Shown here piece after piece: positions 8,527 to 14,350 of a stretch of DNA of 14,350 bases (positions within the stretch are counted from its first letter, which is position 1; every line of letters starts with the position of its first letter). The stretch is from JAWVEV01 sp033856535 (GTDB taxonomy: Bacteria > Actinomycetota > Thermoleophilia > Miltoncostaeales > Miltoncostaeaceae). A program made the position numbers and the translations under genes. A model generated the notes under the pieces. It was not told the origin of the DNA, did not search any database, and was given only the letters and a program-made list of their open reading frames with translations. The stretch spans positions 1-14,350 of the forward strand of contig JAWVEV010000182.1 of NCBI GenBank assembly GCA_033856535.1, read 5' to 3'.

Positions 8527-8634
8527 CCGGCAGGCCATGGCGGGAAACCGCCGAACTCGCCATCCGTGAGGTCGAAGGGGGCGCTACCGTAGGCCCGTCC
8601 GGCGGGCGGAGGGCGTGCCCACGGGCGACTGGAC

Positions 8635-8726
8635 GGATGGCCAGTGGCCGGAACTAGTCGCCTGAGCCTTCCTCGGCCGCATCACACCTGCCTCAATTGA
8701 CCGTAGGTCCACACCCGTTGGAAAGG
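8635..8726 (+). promoter_or_regulatory. Upstream block shared by the two propeller genes, copy B
   Basis: Counterpart of 5101-5191, ending in the same CCCGTTGGAAAGG. It contains a short perfect inverted repeat, GGCCA-G-TGGCC (8639-8649), where copy A has a wider one. With the terminator upstream, this 261-bp gap (8475-8735) probably carries an independent promoter. The stretch 8527-8634 shows nothing else I can name. A TAnnnT-like TACCGT at 8585-8590 lacks a convincing -35 partner. Confidence 0.58.
8720..8726 (+). promoter_or_regulatory. Ribosome binding site for the second propeller gene
   Basis: GGAAAGG lies 9 nt before ATG 8736. It decides the start in favour of ATG 8736 over the TTG at 8697, which would lie upstream of this site and inside the shared block. 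Confidence 0.75.
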
Positions 8727-8735
8727 CGCACCGAC

Positions 8736-11700
8736 ATGACGACGATGCTCCGGCGCCCCGTGGCGCGCAGGCGCGCCATCGGCACGCTCGCGGCGGCGGC
8801 CGCCGCCGCCCTGATCGCCGGCGGCTCGTCCGCGAACGCCGCGCCGATCCCCACCGTGCTCGACTTCAACGCGCCGGTCGCGGGCACCGTGGGCGACAAG
8901 GACGGCGAGGGCACCGGCTTCGAGAGCGTCCAGCCCAACAAGAACGGCCCCGGGCACCTCCCGGCCAACCTGGACCTGGCGGGCGGCTTCCTGTCGCTGA
9001 CCAGCACCGCCGGCGACACCGGGCGCACGGTGAACACGCAGGCCAACGCGCTGCAGGTGACGGTGAACGGGGCCGCCGGCTACACGGTCTCGGCCCTGAT
9101 CGACGGGCCGCTGCCGGTGACCACGCCCTTCCAGTCGGCGGGCATCTTCGTCGGCCCGGACCAGGACAACTACATCAAGCTCGTGGCGAGCGTCGGCGGC
9201 ACCGCCGAGGCCCCCGTGCCGCGCTTCCAGCTCGCGACCGAGACCGGCGCGGTGCTGAGCCAGGTGAACGTGCCGGCCGCGATCGACACGGCCAATGCGA
9301 TCCAGGTGCTCCTGACCGTCGGCCCGGACGGCGCCGTGACGGCCACCGCGATCGTCGACGGGGTCAACACCCCGATCGGCAGCACCAGCCTGCCGGGCCT
9401 CGGCTCGGGCAGCGACGAGGCCGGCATCGTGAGCACCAACATCGGCACGGGCGCGGCCCCCTTCACGACCAAGTTCGACAACTTCGCCGTCATGGCCCAG
9501 GGCCAGACCCCCGGCGGCGGCCCGCCGCCCTCCGGCAACGTGATCGCCTTCAAGCCCAAGCGGACCGTGATCCGCGGCAACGAGGGCGTCGGCGGCCTGG
9601 TCGTCCCGGGCTTCGGCGAGTTCGCCCAGCGGACGCTGCCCACCGGCATGGCCCGGAACCCGGTCACCAACCAGCTCTACGTGGCCACCCAGTTCGGGAA
9701 GATCTTCGTGTTCAACCTCGACGCGGACCACAACGCGACGCTGGTGAACACCATCAACAACATCTTCAACAAGCCGAACACGACCTTCAGCGGCGCGCCC
9801 CAGCCGGGGCAGGTCGGCCGCCAGGTCACCGGCATCAGCTTCGACCCGGCGCCCGAGGGCGGCAACGCGGTCCTGTACGTCGCCAACTCGGACCCGGAGA
9901 TCTTCGAGGCCAACCTGCCCGGGACGTCCTCGGTGGACCCGAGCTCGGGCACGCTCACCAAGCTGGTCGTCGACGCCGCCGGCAACGTGGTGTCCGACAC
10001 CGACCTGGTGAAGGGCCTCCCCCGCTCCGGCGAGAACCACGGCTCCAACGGGACGATGATCGGCCCGGACGGGTGGCTGTACCTGGCCCAGGGCGGCAAC
10101 ACGAACAACGGCGCCCAGAGCGAGCCGTTCAGCTTCTTCCCCGAGGTCCCGCTCTCGTCGTCGATCATCCGGATCAACGTCCACACGATCACCTCGACGA
10201 TCGACGTGAGCAAGGGCTCGCGCTTCACCTTCACCAGCCCGCCGAGCACGGCCTACCAGCTGGCCGGCAGCGCCGCCGACAACGGGACCGTCCCGGGCAA
10301 GGTGGAGCTGTACGCCACCGGCTTCCGCAACCCGTACGACGTGCTCTGGCACAGCAACGGCAAGCTCTACACGTCCGAGAACGAGGCCAACCAGGGCTTC
10401 GGCCCCACCCCGGGCCCGGCCGACGGCTGCCCCGGCCCCTCGGTCGAGCAGGCCACCGGGCCGGACGAGTTCTTCCAGGTGCAGGCCGGCCAGTTCCACG
10501 GCCACCCGAACCCCTCGCGGAACCAGTGCACCGAGGGCGCCGGCGTGCAGCCGATCGAGGTGTTCGCGAACAACTCCTCGAGCACCGGCGTCGAGGAGTA
10601 CACCTCGAACGCCTTCGGCGCGCTCCTCCAGGGCCAGGTCCTGGTGACCAACTACGCCCAGGGCGACAGCATCACGCGCCTCAAGCTGAACGCCGACGGC
10701 AGCGACGTGACCGAGAAGGCCACCCTGGCCACCGGGTTCAAGGACCCGGTCAACCTGCTGGTCTGGCCCGACGGCGCGATCCTCGTGGACGAGCACTCGA
10801 CCGCCGGCGACAGCTTCGCCCAGGTGAGCGTGCTCGAGCCGGTCGCGATCCAGTGCCCGCAGCCCGGCAGCCCGCTGGTCGACTCCGACGGCGACGGCTT
10901 CCCGGACTTCGACGAGATCGCCAACGGGACCGACTTCTGCAACCCGGCCGACGCCCCGCGCGACTTCGACGGCGACGGCTTCTCGGACGGTCTCGACCCG
11001 GACGACGACAACGACGGGAAGATCGACGCGGCCGACCCGTTCCAGCTCGACCCGGCGAACGGCGGCAACACGCCGATCCCGTTCATCCGCGACTTCAACC
11101 AGAGCGACGCGGGCGGCTGGTACGGCACCGGCTTCGGCGGCATCCAGCTCTCGAGCAAGGGTGGCGGCCCGCTGGCCGGCCTGGTCAGCGCCGGCGGCGC
11201 CGGCGGCTTCATGGCGATCACCGCCACCGAGGGCACCAACCAGGGCGCCACGAACAGCCAGAACAACGCGCTGCAGCAGGGCTTCCGCGCCTCCGCGCCG
11301 GTCACGGTCAGCACCACGATCTCGAACCCGCTCAGCTCGGGTGCCCCGAAGGGCGGCGAGTCGGGCGGCATCTTCCTCGGCCCGAACGAGGACAACTACG
11401 TGAAGCTGGTGGTGCAGGCGAACGGCGGCAAGCCGGTCATCGAGCTCTCGACCGAGCAGAGCGGCACCTTCAAGGTGCACGCCAAGCCCGACCTCCCGCT
11501 GCCGCAGACCAGCGTCACGCTCTTCCTCGACGCGGACCCGGCCACGAACGCCGTGCGCGCCCGCTATCAGCTCGCCAACGCGCCGATCCAGACGATCGGG
11601 ACGCTGAACATCCCGGAGAGCTGGCTCAAGTTCCCGACGGCCGCCGGCCTCCTGACGACCAAGACGGGCAGCACCAACCCGAACGTCTCCTTCGTCTTCG

Positions 11701-12524
11701 ACGAGTTCACGCTGCGCGGCGGCACCTCCGTGCCGCGCGCCTCCGGCAACGACCTGGACGTGCCGCCCAAGGAGGGCGAGACCGTCATCCGCGACGGCGC
11801 CGTCTGCAAGGCCATCACGCCGCGCAAGGCGAACACCGGCCGCCGCGGGAAGATCACCCTCAGCGCCGGGCAGCTGCTCATCACCCAGCGGACGGCCCAG
11901 GCGGCCGTGCGCCGGCTGAACGCCGTGCAGAAGCGCCTGGTGGGCAAGGTCGGCACCCGCGACCTCTGCGGCGGGGCCTTCGAGGCCCGGCACTTCAACA
12001 CCGGCATCGTGATCGGCAAGGGCGGCGTCCACACGCTGGAGCCGGCCAACCCGGCCAAGCTGGTGGTCGAGCCCGCCCGTCAGACGGAGGGCAAGAACGG
12101 CCTCGCCGGCGTCGCGCTCACCGCCCAGCAGCTGCTGATCAACCAGCGGATCTCGCAGGCCGCGGTGCGGCGCGCCAACGCGCTCGCCAAGCGCCTGGAG
12201 GACGGCCTGACCGGCGGCGACATCGTCAACGGGGCGATCACGGCCGGGAAGCTGGCCGAGGGCGCGAAGGTCCTGAAGGCCGGAAAGAGCCCGCGCGTGA
12301 TCCCGCCGAGCCGCACGGTGCTGGAGCCGGCGAAGGCGAACCCGGGCGGCGCGGCCAACGTCTCGCTGACGGTGGCGCAGTTCCGGATCAACCAGCGAAT
12401 CGCCCAGGCGGCGGTCCGTCGCGCGAACGCGTTGATGGATCTGCTTGAGAGCGGCCTCACCGGTGCCGACTTCAAGGCGAAGAGCATCACGCGCGTCGAC
12501 CTCGCCGACGCCCTGCGTCCCTAG
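8736..12524 (+). CDS. Secreted propeller paralogue with an extra N-terminal ConA-like domain
   Basis: 1262 residues, paralogous along its length to the preceding gene. The signal sequence is about 1-36 (ARRRAIGTLAAAAAAALIAG, ending SSANAA). Residues 40-255 are a ConA/LamG-like sandwich absent from the neighbour and resembling this protein's own domain at 780-995 (GIFVGPDQDNYIKLV against GIFLGPNEDNYVKLV). Residues 285-705 are the glucose/sorbosone-dehydrogenase-like propeller with SGENH (H435), PDGWLYLAQ, YATGFRNP (R531, N532) and GHPNPSR. Residues 714-772 are thrombospondin-3-type calcium-binding Asp repeats. Residues 1041-1262 hold three INQR repeats. Cysteines C565/C598, C707/C735 and C1024/C1078 match pairs in the neighbour, whereas its C312/C321 pair is missing. 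The residue before the catalytic-type histidine is Asn in both proteins. A sugar-oxidising role using PQQ is possible but unproven, and matrix binding or scaffolding is the alternative. No PQQ-synthesis gene is in the window. Confidence 0.85.
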   Translation: MTTMLRRPVARRRAIGTLAAAAAAALIAGGSSANAAPIPTVLDFNAPVAGTVGDKDGEGTGFESVQPNKNGPGHLPANLDLAGGFLSLTSTAGDTGRTVNTQANALQVTVNGAAGYTVSALIDGPLPVTTPFQSAGIFVGPDQDNYIKLVASVGGTAEAPVPRFQLATETGAVLSQVNVPAAIDTANAIQVLLTVGPDGAVTATAIVDGVNTPIGSTSLPGLGSGSDEAGIVSTNIGTGAAPFTTKFDNFAVMAQGQTPGGGPPPSGNVIAFKPKRTVIRGNEGVGGLVVPGFGEFAQRTLPTGMARNPVTNQLYVATQFGKIFVFNLDADHNATLVNTINNIFNKPNTTFSGAPQPGQVGRQVTGISFDPAPEGGNAVLYVANSDPEIFEANLPGTSSVDPSSGTLTKLVVDAAGNVVSDTDLVKGLPRSGENHGSNGTMIGPDGWLYLAQGGNTNNGAQSEPFSFFPEVPLSSSIIRINVHTITSTIDVSKGSRFTFTSPPSTAYQLAGSAADNGTVPGKVELYATGFRNPYDVLWHSNGKLYTSENEANQGFGPTPGPADGCPGPSVEQATGPDEFFQVQAGQFHGHPNPSRNQCTEGAGVQPIEVFANNSSSTGVEEYTSNAFGALLQGQVLVTNYAQGDSITRLKLNADGSDVTEKATLATGFKDPVNLLVWPDGAILVDEHSTAGDSFAQVSVLEPVAIQCPQPGSPLVDSDGDGFPDFDEIANGTDFCNPADAPRDFDGDGFSDGLDPDDDNDGKIDAADPFQLDPANGGNTPIPFIRDFNQSDAGGWYGTGFGGIQLSSKGGGPLAGLVSAGGAGGFMAITATEGTNQGATNSQNNALQQGFRASAPVTVSTTISNPLSSGAPKGGESGGIFLGPNEDNYVKLVVQANGGKPVIELSTEQSGTFKVHAKPDLPLPQTSVTLFLDADPATNAVRARYQLANAPIQTIGTLNIPESWLKFPTAAGLLTTKTGSTNPNVSFVFDEFTLRGGTSVPRASGNDLDVPPKEGETVIRDGAVCKAITPRKANTGRRGKITLSAGQLLITQRTAQAAVRRLNAVQKRLVGKVGTRDLCGGAFEARHFNTGIVIGKGGVHTLEPANPAKLVVEPARQTEGKNGLAGVALTAQQLLINQRISQAAVRRANALAKRLEDGLTGGDIVNGAITAGKLAEGAKVLKAGKSPRVIPPSRTVLEPAKANPGGAANVSLTVAQFRINQRIAQAAVRRANALMDLLESGLTGADFKAKSITRVDLADALRP
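8853..9500 (+). repeat. ConA/LamG-like domain, N-terminal copy
   Basis: Residues 40-255 of the second propeller protein. The order of motifs matches the copy at 11073-11720: DFN, GTGF, GGFLSLTSTAG, N-x-Q-x-NALQ, SAGIFVGPDQDNYIKL and a closing KFDNFAV. The first paralogue has no counterpart here, so the copy was gained in this gene or lost in the other. Confidence 0.68.
11073..11720 (+). repeat. ConA/LamG-like domain, internal copy
   Basis: Residues 780-995 of the second propeller protein, corresponding to residues 617-832 of the first. Motifs include GGFMAITATEG, NSQNNALQQGF, GGIFLGPNEDNYVKL and FVFDEF. Such sandwiches usually bind sugars or mediate surface contacts. No catalytic residues are evident. 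Confidence 0.68.
11856..12011 (+). repeat. C-terminal INQR repeat, protein 2 unit 1
   Basis: Residues 1041-1092, with LSAGQLLITQRTAQAAVRRLNAVQKRL and a DLCGG turn. C1078, together with C1024, repeats the cysteine pair seen in unit 1 of the first protein at nearly the same spacing (54 against 52 residues). Confidence 0.75.
12114..12272 (+). repeat. C-terminal INQR repeat, protein 2 unit 2
   Basis: Residues 1127-1179. The best match to the consensus: LTAQQLLINQRISQAAVRR, then an amphipathic helix, GLTGGDI, NGAIT and L-x-x-GA. Confidence 0.78.
12363..12521 (+). repeat. C-terminal INQR repeat, protein 2 unit 3
   Basis: Residues 1210-1262, ending the protein. It has LTVAQFRINQRIAQAAVRR, GLTGADF and a final DLADALRP. 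It is preceded by a Pro/Ala/Gly-rich linker, as is unit 2. Confidence 0.75.
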
Positions 12525-12540
12525 CACCCACGGAGCTACG

Positions 12541-12606
12541 ATGAGCACTTCCGCGATCTCTGCGCGCGCCCGACGCGCGTGCGAGCCCAAGGAGCACATG
12601 GCATGA
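12541..12606 (+). CDS. Possible 21-residue leader peptide overlapping the Wzz-like gene
   Basis: ATG 12541 follows GGAG (12532-12535) by 5 nt and opens a 21-codon frame, MSTSAISARARRACEPKEHM plus a final Ala. Its TGA overlaps the ATG of the next gene as ATGA (12603-12606). The ribosome binding site of the next gene (AAGGAG, 12589-12594) lies inside it, and so does a small inverted repeat (CGCGCG, 12563-12568 and 12574-12579). This would suit a translationally coupled leader. The peptide is short, unrecognised and could be chance in GC-rich DNA. Confidence 0.35.
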   Translation: MSTSAISARARRACEPKEHMA

Positions 12607-13970
12607 ACCTGGTCACCTTCGGAACGGCCGTGCGTCGGTTCTGGGTGGTGGGGCTGGCCGTGTTCCTGGTCTGCTTCCTCGGCAGCCTCGCGGCCGCCTA
12701 CCTGCCCGCGGAGCGCTACGAGTCGACGGCGTCGATCGTCGTGCGCCCGAGCGAGGACCTCGGCGCCAACATCCAGGGCGTCCGCTTCGTGCTCCCGTCG
12801 CTGGCCGCCCAGTCGACGACCGAGGACAACTTCGCGGCCGTCCAGGCGGCGCTGCCGCCGGCCCTCGAGGACTCCCCGTGGGACGTCAAGATCGCGACGG
12901 ACCCCGAGGCCCTGCTGATGCTCATCACGGCCTCGTCGACCGACCCGCAGGTGGTGGCCCCGGTGGCCAATCGCTTCGCGAACCGCATCGTCACCCAGGG
13001 CCCGGACGACCCGCTGGTCGTGTTCAGCCTGCTCGAGCGGGCCACCAGGGTGAAGTCGACCGCCAGCGCCCGCACCGTGCTGGTGGTGGGCGGCCTGGCC
13101 CTCGGCATCATCCTCGGCATCCTGGCCATGCTGAGCGCCCACGCGCTGCGTCCGCGCATCGTGCGCGCCGAGGACGTCCGCCGGCTCGGCCTGGCGGTGC
13201 TCGGCGAGATCCCGGCCCACCGGCCCTTCCCCAAGCGCCCGTCCGAGGTCTTCTCGGCGCCCGAGAACGCGCCGCTGGCCGCCGAATACGAGCGCCTGCG
13301 GACCAACCTCGAGGTGTACCGCGCCCGCGGTGGCGGATCGGCCATCGCGTTCTCCTCCTTCGCGCCCGACGAGGGCTGCACCTCCACCACGGCCAACCTG
13401 GCCTGGGCGATCGGCGCGATCGGGCACGCGGTGACCGCGGTGGACGCGAACCTGCGGACCCCCGGCCTGCACGACCGCTTCGGCCAGACCAACGAGGGCG
13501 GCCTCTCGGCCGGCGCCGGCGCGGGCAACGGGCGCGCGATCCCGCGCGCGACCAGCCTGCCCTCCCTGGGCCTGGTGGTCGCCGGCGAGATCGACCGGCA
13601 CCCGTCCGAGGTGATCAGCAACAACCTGGCCCCGCTCATCGCCGAGCTCGAGGGCGTCGGCGAGATGGTGCTGGTGGACACGCCGTCGCTCAGCGAGGCG
13701 GCCGACCCGCTGATGGTCGGCGCGATGACCCGCGCCGTCATCCTGGTGATCAGCGCGCGCCAGCGGACGCCCGCCGAGATCGAGGGCGCCGTCCAGGACT
13801 TCCGCGAGTCCGGCGCCGAGGTGCTCGGCGTCGTCCTCAACCGCGCCCGCTCGCGCTACCGCCGTCGCGGCCAGCAGGGGACCCCGCGCCGCCAGCGCGC
13901 CGCCAGCGGCGAGACCCGCCCGCGGCCGAGCGTGAAGCGGCCCGTGAGGAGCGGACGCCGCAAGTCATGA
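12603..13970 (+). CDS. Wzz/BY-kinase-like polysaccharide chain-length protein with degenerate ATP site
   Basis: 455 residues from ATG 12603, which has AAGGAG 8 nt upstream. A GTG at 12579 would add eight residues but precedes that site. Residues 1-180 are a Wzz-type domain with membrane segments near 12-32 and 158-178 and an extracytoplasmic region between. Residues 225-410 have the BY-kinase (CpsD/MinD-like) fold, including AAEYERLRTNL, a Walker A' region (VDANLRTP, 280-287) and Walker B (VLVDTP, 356-361). Intact members control polymer length and export, with ATP-driven tyrosine autophosphorylation. Here Walker A reads EGCTSTT, with C259 where the lysine belongs, and Walker A' has N283 where Asp is usual. 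The Arg-rich tail has one tyrosine (Y419) instead of a cluster. I infer weak or absent kinase activity, leaving a structural or co-polymerase role. It overlaps the downstream glycosyltransferase by ATGA, indicating one operon for surface polysaccharide. Confidence 0.85.
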   Translation: MNLVTFGTAVRRFWVVGLAVFLVCFLGSLAAAYLPAERYESTASIVVRPSEDLGANIQGVRFVLPSLAAQSTTEDNFAAVQAALPPALEDSPWDVKIATDPEALLMLITASSTDPQVVAPVANRFANRIVTQGPDDPLVVFSLLERATRVKSTASARTVLVVGGLALGIILGILAMLSAHALRPRIVRAEDVRRLGLAVLGEIPAHRPFPKRPSEVFSAPENAPLAAEYERLRTNLEVYRARGGGSAIAFSSFAPDEGCTSTTANLAWAIGAIGHAVTAVDANLRTPGLHDRFGQTNEGGLSAGAGAGNGRAIPRATSLPSLGLVVAGEIDRHPSEVISNNLAPLIAELEGVGEMVLVDTPSLSEAADPLMVGAMTRAVILVISARQRTPAEIEGAVQDFRESGAEVLGVVLNRARSRYRRRGQQGTPRRQRAASGETRPRPSVKRPVRSGRRKS

Positions 13971-14350
13971 GCGACCCGGCCGCGGCCGGGCGGATCAGCG
14001 TCGTCATCCTGACGCAGGTCTACCGCCCGGAGCTCGGGGCCCTCGCGAACCGCATCCACCCGATCGCCCGGCATCTGCACGATGCCGGGCACCGGGTCTG
14101 CGTCGCGACGGGCATGCCGAACTACCCCAGGGGCGAGGTGTTCCCCGAGTACCGGGGGCGCCGCTTCATGCGGGAGGACATGGACGGCATCGAGGTGCTG
14201 CGCACCCTGTCGTACGTGACCCCGCGCAACCTCTCGAAGCGCGCGCAGCTGCGGAGCTACCTCAGCTTCGTGCCGGCGGTCTTCTGGAGCGCGATGCGCG
14301 CCGGCAAGGTCGACGTGGTGATGGTGACCTCGCCGCCGCTCTTCCCCGCC
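13967..14350 (+). CDS. GT4 glycosyltransferase (WbuB-like), N-terminal part, cut by window edge
   Basis: 128 residues are visible and the frame stays open to the right edge. ATG 13967 overlaps the previous stop as ATGA. A GAGGAG at 13946-13951 is 15 nt away, so coupling probably drives initiation. The start is the N-terminal Rossmann half of a GT-B family 4 transferase: VVILTQVYRPELGALANRI, HLHDAGHRVCVATGMPNYP, G-x-x-F-x-x-Y-x-G, and DVVMVTSPPLF. This matches WbuB-type transferases (L-fucosamine or similar amino sugars in O-antigen and capsule synthesis) by overall look. The catalytic C-terminal half, with the E-x7-E motif, is outside the window, so donor specificity cannot be judged. It acts at the cytoplasmic membrane face on lipid-linked glycan. 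Confidence 0.85.
   Translation, partial: MSDPAAAGRISVVILTQVYRPELGALANRIHPIARHLHDAGHRVCVATGMPNYPRGEVFPEYRGRRFMREDMDGIEVLRTLSYVTPRNLSKRAQLRSYLSFVPAVFWSAMRAGKVDVVMVTSPPLFPA

Noticed and set aside
5101..8726. Riboswitch in the shared upstream block
   Set aside because: I see no match to known conserved riboswitch cores and no clear multi-stem fold. Shared ancestry or a promoter explains the similarity more simply.
8697..8735. TTG 8697 as start of the second propeller gene
   Set aside because: The ribosome binding site GGAAAGG at 8720-8726 lies downstream of it and fits ATG 8736, which also aligns with the start of the first paralogue.
6849..11056. Asp-rich DxDGDG motifs read as dockerins of a cellulosome-like system
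   Set aside because: The spacing and Asp-run pattern fit thrombospondin-3-type calcium repeats better, there is no paired dockerin helix, and no cohesin is present in the window.
5196..12448. Other long overlapping frames within the propeller genes (minus 5196-7394, plus 6473-8569, plus 10073-12448)
   Set aside because: Arg/Gly-rich translations without domains, overlapping convincing secreted proteins.
12563..12579. Small GC inverted repeat as a terminator after the second propeller gene
   Set aside because: Only six good pairs, no T-tract, and such CG runs arise easily here. Noted only within the leader-ORF context.
8682..13601. Very long open frame on the minus strand opposite the second propeller and Wzz-like genes
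   Set aside because: It is low-complexity (Arg/Gly/Ala/Asp/Val-rich), has no recognisable motif, and lies antisense to genes with clear domains. Stop codons are rare in all frames of such GC-rich coding DNA.

Overview
The window is about 14.3 kb of very GC-rich DNA with strong G/C preference at third codon positions. It has closely packed genes, secreted proteins with arginine-rich Tat-like signal sequences, and a fused Wzz/BY-kinase-type protein. I infer a high-GC actinobacterium. The style (secreted sugar-dehydrogenase-like propellers, SbsA-type Ig plus CBM6-like domains, a GT2-methyltransferase fusion) suggests the Thermoleophilia/Solirubrobacterales, but that placement is not proven here. 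No RNA genes, CRISPR arrays, insertion sequences or phage genes were seen.

Left part, minus strand (1-5044): two genes read leftwards and may share a transcript (50 nt apart). The first is a 939-residue exported protein made of beta-sandwich domains, ending in two tandem copies of an Ig-like plus carbohydrate-binding-like pair. The second is a family 2 glycosyltransferase, followed by a duplicated module of unknown function and a NodS-type SAM methyltransferase. That gene runs off the left edge and lacks its C-terminus.

Centre, plus strand (5202-12524): two tandem paralogues encode very large secreted proteins of 1090 and 1262 residues. Each has a glucose/sorbosone-dehydrogenase-like beta-propeller, an aspartate-rich thrombospondin-3-type calcium-binding linker, a concanavalin/LamG-like sandwich, and a C-terminal region with three copies of a roughly 52-residue helical module ('INQR' repeat) that I do not recognise. 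The second paralogue carries an extra sandwich domain at its N-terminus. Both genes are preceded by a related block of about 90 bp, and a strong hairpin terminator separates them.

Right part, plus strand (12541-14350): a possible 21-codon leader ORF, a Wzz/BY-kinase-like chain-length protein with a degenerate ATP site, and a family 4 glycosyltransferase cut by the right edge. Both junctions are ATGA start-stop overlaps, so the three are probably translationally coupled.

Taken together this looks like a locus for cell-surface or exopolysaccharide synthesis. Cytoplasmic glycosyltransferases and a Wzz-type regulator flank three exported, multidomain, carbohydrate-oriented proteins. I infer that the exported proteins bind, crosslink or oxidise the polymer. 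The most novel elements are the paired propeller proteins with the triple C-terminal repeat and their shared upstream block, and the kinase-like protein without its Walker A lysine.
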